A stretch of 30,545 nt of DNA, from positions 1 through 30,545 of IMG/VR virus record IMGVR_UViG_3300046001_002907, one strand, 5' to 3'. Below, piece after piece: positions 1-8,557 of the stretch. Source of the stretch: a virus. The notes beneath the pieces were generated by a model that had not been told where the DNA came from, did not search any database, and was given only the letters and a program-made list of their open reading frames with translations. The translations under genes were made by a program, and so were the position numbers. The first letter of the stretch is position 1. Each line of letters opens with the position of its first letter.

Positions 1-1241
1 GGGCATTAGATCTTACAAATCCTTTAAGCCCACAAGATGGCGGAACTGGATTAAATTCTTTAGGATCTGCAGGATATGTTTTAAAAGTAAATTCTGGAGC
101 AAATGCATTAGAGTGGGGATCCATTGCTGGTGCTGTTTATCAGGAAAATGCTCCAGTATCGCCACAAGTTGGAGATGTTTGGGTAGATTCTAATGCTTCA
201 GCATCTGTAATTAATACTAATGATTTTTTGTTAAAGGCTGACGTACCAACTACTCCTGTTTACAAAATGAATATTGGTACAACTTCTGAACGTCCAACAG
301 GTGCTGCAGGATTGTTTAGATTTAATTCAACTACTGGTTATCCAGAATGGTATGATACAGAAACCTCATTATGGTGGAATTTTTATGAAGAAAAAAATCT
401 TTTAATTGAATACCTTGTAATTGCTGGTGGTGGCGGTGGCGGAGGTACACTAGGCGGCGGCGGCGGTGCTGGAGGATATTTAACTAATACGCAAACATTT
501 CTAAAAAATACTTCATACACATTAACTGTTGGAGCAGGTGGTGCAGCAGGGGCTGTCGATAATCCTGGAGTAAATGGTTCAAATTCTATATTTTCATCAA
601 TAATTTCTATTGGTGGTGGTTATGGTCCTCGTGGAAATACAAGTACAGCATTATCGGGTGGTACTGGTGGTTCTGGTGGTGGATCAGGTGGTGCTTCTAG
701 TACTGCAACTGCTGGTGGGGCTGGAACGTCTGGTCAAGGTTTTGCTGGAGGAGGCTTTGATGCATCAGTTGGCACATATACTCCTGGCAACGGTGGTGGC
801 GGTGCTGGTGCAGTAGGTGGTGGTGCTATAAACGCTGCTAACATCTCTAGTGCTAGGGGTGGCACTGGTGGATCAGGATTATCAAGTTCAATAACTGGTT
901 CTGCTGTAACACGTTCAGGTGGCGGTGGTGGTGGTGGTTGGGCTGTCGCAGGAACTGCTGGAACTGGCGGCGGCGGTGCTGGTGGAGTTGCAACTGGTTC
1001 AATCAATGGTGTTGCAGGAACTGCAAATACTGGTGGCGGTGGTGGTGGTGCTGCTCAACAAAATAGTGGTGCTTACACTGGTGGCGTAGGTGGTGCTGGC
1101 GGTTCAGGAATAGTAATTTTGTCTTACCCATCATCAAGAACAATTACTATTGGAGCAGGACTTACTGCTTCTACATCATTTGTTAATGCAAATAAAGTAA
1201 CAATATTTACCGCAGGAACAGGAACGGTGAGTTTTGTATGA
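1..1241 (+). CDS. Tail-fibre protein with C-terminal glycine-rich adhesin domain (5' end cut off)
   Basis: The frame is open from base 3 through the left edge, so the gene starts outside the window; 412 codons are visible before the TGA at 1239-1241. A TTG at 228 is not a plausible start, because fibre motifs lie upstream of it in the same frame: GGTGLNSLGS (about bases 36-75) and APVSPQVGDVWVDS (about 148-193). Next comes ERPTGAAGLFRFNSTTG, a common fibre module. From about base 405 the protein becomes a glycine-rich domain opening with IEYLVIAGGGG and closing with SGIVILSYP and GTGTVSFV. The family is seen at the ends of phage fibres; receptor binding is inferred. The stop overlaps the next start (ATGA), suggesting translational coupling. 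Confidence 0.85.
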   Translation, partial: ALDLTNPLSPQDGGTGLNSLGSAGYVLKVNSGANALEWGSIAGAVYQENAPVSPQVGDVWVDSNASASVINTNDFLLKADVPTTPVYKMNIGTTSERPTGAAGLFRFNSTTGYPEWYDTETSLWWNFYEEKNLLIEYLVIAGGGGGGGTLGGGGGAGGYLTNTQTFLKNTSYTLTVGAGGAAGAVDNPGVNGSNSIFSSIISIGGGYGPRGNTSTALSGGTGGSGGGSGGASSTATAGGAGTSGQGFAGGGFDASVGTYTPGNGGGGAGAVGGGAINAANISSARGGTGGSGLSSSITGSAVTRSGGGGGGGWAVAGTAGTGGGGAGGVATGSINGVAGTANTGGGGGGAAQQNSGAYTGGVGGAGGSGIVILSYPSSRTITIGAGLTASTSFVNANKVTIFTAGTGTVSFV

Positions 1242-2338
1242 CAACTAGACCAGGATATATATGGAGTGGAACTGAATGGGTTGAAATTGGACAATCTGCA
1301 GTTATAGCACCAATATCATATCAAGCATCAGCTCCATCAACTCCTGCTACAGGTGACATTTGGATTGACAGCGATGATGAAGTCCCTAGTGTTGATTCAA
1401 CTCTTTACTACCGCTGGACTAAAACAATGTCTGGTGGAGAAACATCTTTAAGTGGTACTGACAATAATTCTTTATCTTTACAATATACACCAGGATATGA
1501 AAGTGTATTTATTAATGGAGTATTACAAGTTCGTAATTTAGACTATACCGCCACATCTGGCTCAACTATTTCAGGATTAACAGCACTAGCATCAAATGAC
1601 GTAGTAATGGTTGAGTCCATCATTGCTTACAGTGTTGGTGATACTTACACACAGTCCACTTCTGATATTAAGTTCAATGCTGGCTACAGATACTTAACCA
1701 CTTTGTACTACACATCAACTGGAACATTTACTAAAGCAAGTTACCCAAACATTCGTGCAATAGTAGTTAAATGCCAAGGCGCAGGTGGTGGTGGAGGTGG
1801 AACTACTGCTACGACTTCTGGACAATTTGCTGCTGGTGCTGGCGGTGGTGGTGGTGCGTACTCTGAAAAACTAATAACTGATATTGTTGGACTCGCTTCA
1901 TCTGTAACCGTAACAGTTGGAACTGGAAGTTCTGGAGTTTCTACTGGAACTGCAACACAAGGTGGTTCTTCATCTTTTGGTTCATTAGCATCTGCCGTAG
2001 GTGGGTATGGTGGACAAACTCAAGGAGCTCAAACTTTTTGGATTACAACTGGACCTGGTAACGGTGGAGACTCTGGTGTTGGTGACTTGGTTATACAGGG
2101 TGCTGGTGGCGAGTCAGGAAACCCAGTAAATACCAATGGTGGTTATGGTGGTCGTGGTGGAGACTCTCAACTTGGAACTGGCGCACGTTCCTCACTTGCT
2201 TGGCAAAGTGCTTCAAATGGTTTTAATGGAAATCTTTACGGCGGTGGCGGTGGCGGTGCTGCTGCTACGCAAAATAGTTCTTTAAGAACTGGTGGCAATG
2301 GTGCTAGCGGAATAGTGATAGTGGAGTTGTACGCATAA
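1238..2338 (+). CDS. Glycine-rich tail-fibre protein, divergent type
   Basis: This 366-aa protein starts at the ATG inside an ATGA overlap with the previous gene. Residues 1-20 contain GYIWSGTEWVEIG, and about 30-45 hold the fibre motif APSTPATGDIWIDSDDE. Residues about 60-130 form a beta-rich domain (YTPGYESVFINGVLQV, then GLTALASNDVVMVES) that I know from many phage fibre proteins. The glycine-rich part begins near residue 175 with RAIVVKCQGAGGGGGG and ends SGIVIVELYA. It differs from the other six glycine-rich domains: KCQGAG replaces the usual VIAGGG, and the C-terminal GTGTVSF tail is missing. It may therefore recognise something different. A tail-fibre role is secure; the receptor is unknown. 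Confidence 0.82.
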   Translation: MTTRPGYIWSGTEWVEIGQSAVIAPISYQASAPSTPATGDIWIDSDDEVPSVDSTLYYRWTKTMSGGETSLSGTDNNSLSLQYTPGYESVFINGVLQVRNLDYTATSGSTISGLTALASNDVVMVESIIAYSVGDTYTQSTSDIKFNAGYRYLTTLYYTSTGTFTKASYPNIRAIVVKCQGAGGGGGGTTATTSGQFAAGAGGGGGAYSEKLITDIVGLASSVTVTVGTGSSGVSTGTATQGGSSSFGSLASAVGGYGGQTQGAQTFWITTGPGNGGDSGVGDLVIQGAGGESGNPVNTNGGYGGRGGDSQLGTGARSSLAWQSASNGFNGNLYGGGGGGAAATQNSSLRTGGNGASGIVIVELYA

Positions 2339-2859
2339 TGACAAGAGCGAGAGAAATAGCAACGCAAGGTGGATTGGTGTTAGTTAGTACCAGTACATTT
2401 AGCGCAGTATCAAGTGTGACTCTTAACAACTGCTTTAGTTCTTCTTATGCTAATTATACGATTGAATGTAACTATACAGTTAGTTCTCCTGGAGGATATC
2501 TTAATTTACGTTTAGCGGTAGGTGGAACTCCTTTAGTTACAAATGGCTACACGTCAATTTCTCAACGACTTCGGTCAGATGCTTCAACAATTATTTACAC
2601 TACAGATACATCATCAGTAGTTATTGGTGCTGGTTCAAATACCAATACCGCTGGTGGATTTAACGCAAACATATTTAATCCTTTTGCTACCGAAGTAACT
2701 TTTGCTAACGGATTCCATTCATTTAGGGAAACTCAAACTTTGAATTACACTGGCATTTTTTCAGGTCAAACGCAGAACTCAACATCTTATGATGGTTTAG
2801 TATTTTTGACTTCAGTAGGAAACGTAACAGGCACCATCAAAGTCTATGGATACAAGTAG
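2338..2859 (+). CDS. Beta-rich fibre-tip or fibre-associated protein
   Basis: This 173-aa protein starts in a TAATG overlap with the preceding glycine-rich gene, so it is probably translated by coupling. It has no signal peptide or membrane segment, very few charged residues, and alternating Ser/Thr/Asn and hydrophobic residues typical of a beta-sandwich. The C-terminal GTIKVYGYK and the LNLRLAVGG stretch are features I associate with small globular domains at the ends of marine and actinobacterial phage fibres. It is the last gene before a promoter-containing gap, so it closes the first unit. Function as a tip or accessory receptor-binding domain is inferred from context. Confidence 0.7.
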   Translation: MTRAREIATQGGLVLVSTSTFSAVSSVTLNNCFSSSYANYTIECNYTVSSPGGYLNLRLAVGGTPLVTNGYTSISQRLRSDASTIIYTTDTSSVVIGAGSNTNTAGGFNANIFNPFATEVTFANGFHSFRETQTLNYTGIFSGQTQNSTSYDGLVFLTSVGNVTGTIKVYGYK

Positions 2860-2892
2860 GAATTAACAATGAAAAAAATAAAAATTATAAAC

Positions 2893-2909
2893 TATAATAA
2901 TATAGGAGG
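2893..2909 (+). promoter_or_regulatory. -10 element and Shine-Dalgarno for the 2916 gene
   Basis: TATAAT lies at 2893-2898 and AGGAGG at 2904-2909, six bases before the ATG at 2916. No convincing -35 is seen in this very AT-rich gap. Transcription would start at about 2905, so the Shine-Dalgarno site would sit at the extreme 5' end of the message, or the real promoter lies further upstream. The ribosome site is strong; the promoter call is weaker. Confidence 0.5.
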
Positions 2910-2915
2910 AATAAA

Positions 2916-3134
2916 ATGGAAGAATTAAAAGCATTAATTGTAGATGCAATTACAGGTGAATCATATGAAAGACCATTGACAGCAGAAGAAATTGCTGATC
3001 GTGAAGTTATGCAAGCAGAAGCAGAAGCACGTCAGGCAGAGCAAGATGCTAAAGCTGCTGCTCGTGTATCAGCACTAGAAAAACTATCAGCACTAGGATT
3101 AACTGAAGATGAAGTAGGGGCTTTACTTGGCTAA
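2916..3134 (+). CDS. Small fibre-cluster protein with helical C-terminus (ALGLTEDEV type)
   Basis: A 72-aa acidic protein. Residues 1-25 read as a short beta/turn region (LIVDAITGESYERPLTAEEI). Residues 25-55 are Ala/Glu-rich with coiled-coil character, and the end is KLSALGLTEDEVGALLG. The same ending occurs in the 82-aa protein at 3729. Proteins of this form are common beside tail-fibre genes of diverse phages; no biochemical role is known to me. Candidates are a fibre assembly helper or a minor virion component. The start has a strong AGGAGG site. The last 8 bases overlap the next gene in another frame. Confidence 0.72.
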   Translation: MEELKALIVDAITGESYERPLTAEEIADREVMQAEAEARQAEQDAKAAARVSALEKLSALGLTEDEVGALLG

Positions 3135-3729
3135 GAAATCTAGAGTATGGGACGGTACTGCGTGGCAAGAACTTGCCTCAGCACAGACCGACCTGACTGC
3201 ATACTCAACTACAGCGCAAATAAATAGTCTTTTATCAGGTTCAATAAAACAAGTTCTATCTACAACAAAGACTGATACCTTTAGTACGTCACTTGCTACA
3301 GGTGCGAATACTGCCTTAACTGGTTTATCAGTAACAATCACGCCAAGTAGCGCAACTAGTAAAATTTTAGTCACCTATATGGTTAACGGTTCACTAGACC
3401 TTGGAGGTGGTGCGTCAGGAAGTAACGGGATTTTGACAACATTAAAAAGAGGAGCAACTTCCATTGGAGTTGGAAATGCTGCGGGCTCACGTCAACAAGT
3501 TTCAGCAAATTCAGGTGGCGCTATTGTATCAGCCGCAGTTGCACTCTCATCTGGTACCACATTCTTAGACTCACCAGCAACAACTAGCGCAACTACTTAC
3601 TCTATAAATATTAGTCACACGTCTGGAGCAACTCAAACGGTATATGTAAACCGAAGTGGTACGGATACAGACTCTAATAGTTACTTTCGTGGAATTTCAA
3701 CAATAACAGTAATGGAAGTATTAGCCTGA
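3127..3729 (+). CDS. Tail-fibre tip protein
   Basis: This 200-aa protein most likely starts at TTG 3127, overlapping the previous gene by 8 bases. No other in-frame start lies nearby, and TTG gives an N-terminus (MAKKSRVWDGTAWQELAS) matching those of the fibre proteins at 4046 and 8596. From about residue 40 it carries a complete fibre C-terminal domain well known from cyanophage and other environmental phage fibres: KTDTFSTSLATG, LSVTITPSSATSKILVTY, LDSPATTSATTYSINI, VYVNRSGTDTD and the terminal STITVMEVLA. The role is a short fibre or fibre tip. There is only a weak GGGG ribosome site, so translation probably depends on coupling. Confidence 0.8.
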   Translation: MAKKSRVWDGTAWQELASAQTDLTAYSTTAQINSLLSGSIKQVLSTTKTDTFSTSLATGANTALTGLSVTITPSSATSKILVTYMVNGSLDLGGGASGSNGILTTLKRGATSIGVGNAAGSRQQVSANSGGAIVSAAVALSSGTTFLDSPATTSATTYSINISHTSGATQTVYVNRSGTDTDSNSYFRGISTITVMEVLA

Positions 3730-3977
3730 TGGACATTGCAGCAATCTTAAGTAATAAATTTGTTGGTTCTGAGTGGACACTTAACGGTGACAATTACGAG
3801 GGTCTAACTTGGTTGTCTGAATCTGAAAAGCCAACCCTTGAAGAACTTGAGAACTTATGGGAAGAAGTTAAAGGCGAGTTACAGGCTAAAGCCGATGCGA
3901 AGATAGCAACCCGTTCTAGCGCACTAGCCAAACTCAGCGCACTAGGTTTAACTCCTGAAGAAATAGCGTCACTCTAA
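3729..3977 (+). CDS. Small XkdW-like protein with ALGLTPEEI C-terminus
   Basis: This 82-aa protein starts in a TGATG overlap. Residues about 12-45 (SEWTLNGDNYEGLTWLSE, then KPTLEELENLW) resemble the XkdW-type small proteins encoded beside phage fibres. After a helical stretch it ends SALAKLSALGLTPEEIASL, nearly the same ending as the 72-aa protein at 2916. The two copies bracket the fibre tip gene at 3127, so they may both serve it. The function of this family is not known to me; fibre assembly or attachment is a guess. It is the last gene before the next promoter. Confidence 0.7.
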   Translation: MDIAAILSNKFVGSEWTLNGDNYEGLTWLSESEKPTLEELENLWEEVKGELQAKADAKIATRSSALAKLSALGLTPEEIASL

Positions 3978-3999
3978 TGGCTTGTATAACAGGAAGAAT

Positions 4000-4040
4000 T
4001 TAACAACTTATAGATCTATAATGTATAATATAAAAGGAGG
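4000..4040 (+). promoter_or_regulatory. Promoter and strong Shine-Dalgarno for the 4046 fibre unit
   Basis: A TTAACA-like -35 (4000-4005) is separated by 18 bases from TATAAT (4024-4029), which is preceded directly by TG. AAGGAGG at 4034-4040 lies five bases before the ATG at 4046. The transcript would start near 4036, giving a leader of only about 10 bases that consists essentially of the ribosome site. Confidence 0.6.
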
Positions 4041-4045
4041 GTATA

Positions 4046-5710
4046 ATGGCTAAAAAAGCATATGTAAATGATGGAACAAATTGGGTAGAGCTAGCTTCTT
4101 CTATTACTGAAGTTCCAGATATTTCTATATTTTTAACTAATTCTTCCGCCTCAAATACCTATCTTACAAAGGCTTCTGCTTCTACAACTTATTTAACCCA
4201 GACCTCTGCCTCAACTACCTATGCGACAAAAACAGAGTTAGCAAACATTGATTTAAGTTCAGCCTCAGCAGCAGCAGTTGCAGCAATCGTAGACTCTGCT
4301 CCATCAACCTTAAACACTCTTAACGAACTTGCAGCAGCACTTGGTGATGATGCAAACTATGCATCTACAATAACAACGGCACTTGGAAATAAATTAGACA
4401 TATCTACAGCAAGCTCTACATATCAAACAAAAGTTGCAAATGTATCAGATACTGAAATAGGATATCTTGATGGAGTTACAAGTGGTATTCAAACACAATT
4501 AAATAATAAATTTTCATTAGATTCCCCTTCATTTCTTACAGCAACTATTCCAATCCTAAGATTAACCGCCACAGGAGATGCAAGCACTTCTTCTACTGAC
4601 CATGCTTTTCAGGTAGGACAAGATAATTCAAATAATATAAGAATAGATACTAATGAAATACTATCTTTTAATAATGGTGTAAATGCAACTTTAAATCTTC
4701 AAACAGATGGTGGAAAAATTCTTGTTGCAAATAATGTTGTTGATGGATCTGCCGTTGGACTAGAACTTCACGGACCACTAAGACTTGAATCCTCAAGAAA
4801 TGCAGCAAATAATGCTAGAGGAATAGATTCAATGCAAGCAAAGATTGCAGTTAGTTCTACTAATAATCGTCAAGAACTTCAAATATATTCTGCTGGAGAT
4901 GCGTATTCAACTGGTTCTAGAGGTGCTGGAATACAAATGTATGGAACAGATGATTCACAACACGCAGGTAATATATCTTTTCTAACAGGAACTCCAGATA
5001 ATGGTGATGCAAGAATGATTATCGCTGGTGGAACTGGAACAACTGGTTATGTAAGTGGTGTTACAACATATACTAGAACTAATACTGATACAAGAGTTAC
5101 AATTGGTAATTCCCTATGGGACTGGGTAGATGAAAAAAATGATACAGGTCTTTTAAACTTAAAAGATCCATCAGCTCGTCCAGCAATATATGTAACAAGT
5201 AGTGGGTCAACTGATGGAAGTACTTATGGAACTATTGGACTTGAAACTGGAACAAATTTTGGAATTGGTCATTGGTCTGGAACTGCTTATACAAATAGAT
5301 TATCTATAGATTCTACTGGAATTGTTTCCATACCTGGAATTTTAGATGTTGCAGAAGTTAGAGAAACGGTTGTAAGTAATTCATTTTCTACTAATGTAAT
5401 GACAGCAAATTATAATGATGGAGCAATCCATTATGCTACAGTCGCACCAACGGGTAACTTTACAATAAGTTTAACAAATGTTCCAACAACTACTTCTAAA
5501 TCCATAACTATGTCATTTTTAATTACACAAGGTTCAACTGGATATATTCCAACAACCATAAATCTAAATGGATCATCTCAAACAATTAGATGGGTTGGTG
5601 GATCAGCACCAACACCAACAAGTTCTGCTGGAAAAATTGATATATTTAACTTTACATTAATATTAGCAGCATCAAATGTCGTAATTGCAAGTGCTAACTT
5701 AAATATCTAG
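4046..5710 (+). CDS. Long tail-fibre shaft protein with shared C-terminal beta domain
   Basis: A 554-aa protein. Residues 1-17 are the docking-type N-terminus MAKKAYVNDGTNWVELA. Residues about 30-65 contain the SASTTYLTQ repeat motif. Residues about 85-117 hold STLNTLNELAAALGDD, and about 133-156 hold SDTEIGYLDGVTSGIQ, both classic fibre-shaft modules. The middle (about 170-440) is a long Ser/Thr/Asn/Gly-rich beta region. Residues about 450-554 form a beta domain (SFLITQGSTGY, TINLNGSSQTIRWVGG) related to the C-termini of the fibre proteins at 15739 and 20159. As in those cases, a glycine-rich adhesin gene follows at once, 8 bases downstream. The likely role is a trimeric shaft carrying that adhesin. 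Confidence 0.85.
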   Translation: MAKKAYVNDGTNWVELASSITEVPDISIFLTNSSASNTYLTKASASTTYLTQTSASTTYATKTELANIDLSSASAAAVAAIVDSAPSTLNTLNELAAALGDDANYASTITTALGNKLDISTASSTYQTKVANVSDTEIGYLDGVTSGIQTQLNNKFSLDSPSFLTATIPILRLTATGDASTSSTDHAFQVGQDNSNNIRIDTNEILSFNNGVNATLNLQTDGGKILVANNVVDGSAVGLELHGPLRLESSRNAANNARGIDSMQAKIAVSSTNNRQELQIYSAGDAYSTGSRGAGIQMYGTDDSQHAGNISFLTGTPDNGDARMIIAGGTGTTGYVSGVTTYTRTNTDTRVTIGNSLWDWVDEKNDTGLLNLKDPSARPAIYVTSSGSTDGSTYGTIGLETGTNFGIGHWSGTAYTNRLSIDSTGIVSIPGILDVAEVRETVVSNSFSTNVMTANYNDGAIHYATVAPTGNFTISLTNVPTTTSKSITMSFLITQGSTGYIPTTINLNGSSQTIRWVGGSAPTPTSSAGKIDIFNFTLILAASNVVIASANLNI

Positions 5711-5718
5711 GAGATTAT

Positions 5719-6582
5719 ATGCCATTTTTAAATAGTGTTAGCGGTACTCTTGGAGTTTTAGGTACAAGAAAAAAAAGTGGTCCACCACCACTTAGTGTTG
5801 AATATCTTGTTATTGCTGGTGGTGCTGGCGGCGGAGGTAATACTTCATTTAGTGGCGGTGGCGGTGGCGGTGCTGGTGGCTACTTAACTGGAACGCAAAT
5901 ACCAACGCTTGCAACTTCTTATACAGTAACTGTTGGTGCTGGTGGGGCTGCTAGAACAGGCGGATCAAGTTCAGTTTTTTCATCTATCTCAGCTTCTGGT
6001 GGTGGTCGTGGTGGTGATGCTTTGGCTGGTGCTGGAACTAGCGGTGGCTCAGGCGGTGGCGGTGCAGGAACAACTGGTTCACCCACTGCTGGTGGATCTG
6101 GAACTGCTGGTCAAGGTAATAATGGTGGTTTAGGTGGTTCATCAGGAACAAATCCTGCTGGCGGTGGAGGTGGCGGTGCTGGAGCAGTTGGTGCTAATGC
6201 TATTGGTAGTGGAACTGGAGACTTTAACGTTGGAGGTAATGGTGGAACTGGTATTTCATCATCTATAACTGGTTCATCTGTAACACGAGCAGGAGGCGGT
6301 GGTGGCAGTAGATGGAACCTTGTAGGAACTAGTGGCTCTGGTGGCTCTGGTGGTGGTGGTGCTGGTGGCGATGTAAATGGTACAAGTGGAACTACTAATA
6401 CTGGAAGCGGTGGTGGTGGTGGTAGAACTCCAGGATCAGGTGGATCTGGAATTGTAATTTTAAAATATCCAGATGCCTATACAATAAGTATTACTGGAGC
6501 AACTGGCACAACTCCTGCAGCTTCAGGTGGATTTAAAGTTACCACTATTACTTCTGGCACAGGAACAATAACATTCTCATAA
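5719..6582 (+). CDS. Glycine-rich tail-fibre adhesin, stand-alone type
   Basis: This 287-aa protein starts at ATG 5719 with a good GGAG site formed partly by the previous stop codon (TAGGAGATTAT). Residues 1-25 (MPFLNSVSGTLGVLGTRKK) are a short basic N-terminus resembling those of the adhesins at 17916 and 20866. From about residue 28 the glycine-rich domain runs VEYLVIAGGAGGGG, GGAGGYLTGTQ, TVTVGAGGAA, then repeated GGSGGGG blocks, SGIVILKYP, and the end GTGTITFS. Because it is nearly all adhesin and follows a shaft, it resembles the separate distal adhesins (gp38 class) that cap long tail fibres of some T4-like phages. That analogy is structural inference, not sequence homology. Confidence 0.83.
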   Translation: MPFLNSVSGTLGVLGTRKKSGPPPLSVEYLVIAGGAGGGGNTSFSGGGGGGAGGYLTGTQIPTLATSYTVTVGAGGAARTGGSSSVFSSISASGGGRGGDALAGAGTSGGSGGGGAGTTGSPTAGGSGTAGQGNNGGLGGSSGTNPAGGGGGGAGAVGANAIGSGTGDFNVGGNGGTGISSSITGSSVTRAGGGGGSRWNLVGTSGSGGSGGGGAGGDVNGTSGTTNTGSGGGGGRTPGSGGSGIVILKYPDAYTISITGATGTTPAASGGFKVTTITSGTGTITFS

Positions 6583-6608
6583 TAACCTTATTAACACAAT
6601 ACATATAA

Positions 6609-6617
6609 TGATATAAT
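6609..6617 (+). promoter_or_regulatory. Extended -10 promoter, leaderless, for the 6627 gene
   Basis: TGATATAAT at 6609-6617 is a full extended -10. Nine bases separate it from the ATG at 6627, and no Shine-Dalgarno site is present. The predicted start of transcription falls at or within about two bases of the start codon, so a leaderless message is expected. Confidence 0.68.
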
Positions 6618-6626
6618 TAAGATATT

Positions 6627-8183
6627 ATGGCTACACTTTTTCCACTATCCGCTTCTGTTGGACAACAATTTCAAGATTATGCTTTTGATGGAGAGACTTG
6701 GAATATTATTGGTGAGAATTGGAAGCCTTTTACTTATTCAGCAACAGAACCAGACTATCACGAGCCAGGATTTATTTGGGTAGATTCAAACGAGGTAGTT
6801 GAAGAAATAAGCTATGTATCTGCATCTGGATATCAAATACTAACAAATAAAGTAATGGATGGAGATAGTAATTATTTTTCAAATATTCCAGAATCTGCTA
6901 CCCTTCCTTCTCAAGATGGAAATAGTGGAAAATATTTAACTACTTCTGGATCTGTAAGTAGTTGGGGAACTATTGATGCTCTCCCATCTCAATCTGGAAA
7001 TAGTGGAAAGTATTTAACAACCTCTGGATCTGCAGCAAGTTGGGGTACTTTAGATTTAAGTCTTTATCTTACACAGACAAGTGCCTCAACAACTTATTTA
7101 TCAAAAAATGAAGCATCTTCAACATATCTAACATCTGCAAGTATGCAAACAGTTCCAGTATATGTAATGAATTCTGGTTCAAGTGCACAAAGACCAGCAT
7201 CTCCATCAGTTGGAATGTTTAGATTTAATACAACTATTGATAGTGTAGAAGCATATCACAGTGACGGCTGGTATGAGTTATCAAATAAATTTACAGCAAT
7301 CGGTGGAACAGAAGTTTTATATTCAAGTGGCGGTGCAAATTATAAAGCACATGTATTTACAACTTCTGGAAATTTTACAGTAAATTCTGGAACAGCAAAT
7401 GTAGAATTTTTACTTGTTGCTGGTGGTGGCGGTGCAGGTGTTAGACATAGTGGTGGTGGAGGTGCAGGGGGACTTATAGTTTCTACAACAAATGTTACTG
7501 CAAATGTTTATTCAATAGTTATTGGTGCTGGTGGTGCAAGAAGTAGCACATCGGCTGGAGATAGTGGAAATAGTGGGTCTAATAGTTCATGTTTTGGTTC
7601 TACAGCAATAGGTGGAGGAAAAGGTGGAACCTATGCAGACAGTGGAAATATTTCTGCTGCATCTGGTGGATCTGGTGGTGGTGCTCCTTATGGAGCAAGT
7701 CTTGGATCTGGAACAGCTGGACAGGGATTTGCTGGTGGACCTGCAACTAGTGGTGTTCATGGCGGCGGCGGCGGCGGTGCTGCTGCAGCTGGAACAGCTG
7801 GTCTAACTACAAATGGTGGAGATGGAGGATCAGGAGTTTTAAATTCATATGACGGTAATTCATACTACTATGCTGGTGGAGGCGGAGGATCTGCTTGGAA
7901 TAGCTCAGGTCGTGGAGGAAATGGTGGATTAGGAGGCTCAGGTGGTGGAGGAATGGGTTATGATTCAGGTACTGGAACAGCTGGCTTAGCAGGAGCATCT
8001 GGAAGAAATGCTGGACAAAATGGTTCAATTGGAGGCTCAAATGGATCAAATCCACAAGGTGGAAGTGCTGGTGCAAATACTGGATCTGGCGGAGGTGGAT
8101 CTGGACAAGGAGCTTATTTGTCTTGGGCTGGAACTGGCGGTGCTGGTGGATCTGGTATAGTTATTGTTAGGTATCAGGTATAA
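6627..8183 (+). CDS. Tail-fibre shaft fused to glycine-rich adhesin
   Basis: A 518-aa protein. The N-terminus MATLFPL followed by DGETWNIIG pairs it with the fibre at 10760. Residues about 45-56 hold the PGFIWVDSNE module. Residues about 92-145 contain two copies of SQxGNSGKYLTTSGSxxSWGT. Residues about 148-175 carry SASTTYL repeats, and about 190-215 RPASPSVGMFRFNTT. From about residue 255 the adhesin begins: AHVFTTSGNFTVNSG, VEFLLVAGGGGAG, a long glycine-rich body, then SGIVIVRYQV. Shaft and adhesin are encoded separately in three other places but are one polypeptide here. The final GTGTVSF tail of the stand-alone adhesins is absent. Confidence 0.84.
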   Translation: MATLFPLSASVGQQFQDYAFDGETWNIIGENWKPFTYSATEPDYHEPGFIWVDSNEVVEEISYVSASGYQILTNKVMDGDSNYFSNIPESATLPSQDGNSGKYLTTSGSVSSWGTIDALPSQSGNSGKYLTTSGSAASWGTLDLSLYLTQTSASTTYLSKNEASSTYLTSASMQTVPVYVMNSGSSAQRPASPSVGMFRFNTTIDSVEAYHSDGWYELSNKFTAIGGTEVLYSSGGANYKAHVFTTSGNFTVNSGTANVEFLLVAGGGGAGVRHSGGGGAGGLIVSTTNVTANVYSIVIGAGGARSSTSAGDSGNSGSNSSCFGSTAIGGGKGGTYADSGNISAASGGSGGGAPYGASLGSGTAGQGFAGGPATSGVHGGGGGGAAAAGTAGLTTNGGDGGSGVLNSYDGNSYYYAGGGGGSAWNSSGRGGNGGLGGSGGGGMGYDSGTGTAGLAGASGRNAGQNGSIGGSNGSNPQGGSAGANTGSGGGGSGQGAYLSWAGTGGAGGSGIVIVRYQV

Positions 8184-8186
8184 ATT

Positions 8187-8555
8187 ATGGGACATTTTGC
8201 AAAAGTAAATAATGGGATTGTTGAGCAAGTAATTGTTGCTGAACCTGACTTTTTTAATAACTTTATTGACTCATCTCCAGGAGAATGGATTCAAACTTCA
8301 TATAATACTCACGGAGGAATTCATCTTTTGGGAGGAACTCCACTTCGTAAAAACTTTGCAGCTATTGGATATTCTTATAATAAAGAACTTGATGCTTTTA
8401 TATCTCCAAAACCTTTTAATTCTTGGATTTTAGATGAAAGCACTTGTTTTTGGAATCCTCCATTAGAATATCCACAAGATGAAAAACTATATATTTGGAA
8501 TGAAGAAATTTTAAACTGGGAAGAAGTAATTAACCCATTAGTACAATACAACTAA
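8187..8555 (+). CDS. Fibre-cluster protein of unknown function, family A (divergent copy 1 of 3)
   Basis: This 122-aa protein starts three bases after the previous stop, with no strong ribosome site. The N-terminus is MGHFAKVNNGIVEQVIVAE; the middle has WIQTSYNTHGGI and LRKNFAAIGYSY; then come FISPKPFNSWILDE and a C-terminal IWNEEILNWEEV. The pattern IRKNxAGIGxxYDxxxDAFIPxKPFxSW is shared with the proteins at 10367 and 18770. Proteins like this are frequent in cyanophages and other marine phages and lack a known role. No membrane segment or signal peptide is visible. Its place directly behind a glycine-rich adhesin suggests a chaperone, an adaptor, or a minor virion part. Confidence 0.75.
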   Translation: MGHFAKVNNGIVEQVIVAEPDFFNNFIDSSPGEWIQTSYNTHGGIHLLGGTPLRKNFAAIGYSYNKELDAFISPKPFNSWILDESTCFWNPPLEYPQDEKLYIWNEEILNWEEVINPLVQYN

Positions 8556-8557
8556 GA

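Noticed and set aside
734-1006. Minus-strand open frame with many prolines, opposite the first glycine-rich gene (a similar one lies at 10042-10275)
   Set aside because: It is the complement of glycine codons; proline runs are produced automatically, and there is no ribosome site or family resemblance.
420-1110. GGT/GGC-rich tracts as microsatellites or phase-variable repeats
   Set aside because: They keep a strict codon period and encode glycine runs interrupted by Ala, Ser and Thr; no long perfect non-triplet tract is present.
228-1241. TTG at 228 as the start of the first gene
   Set aside because: The same frame is open to the left edge and already encodes fibre modules before base 228, so the gene is simply cut by the window.
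2869-2928. A 19-codon open frame starting MKKIKIINYN upstream of the 72-aa gene
   Set aside because: It is very AT-rich, overlaps the next gene's start and ribosome site, and shows no resemblance to any peptide I know. A leader peptide cannot be excluded, but there is no positive sign.
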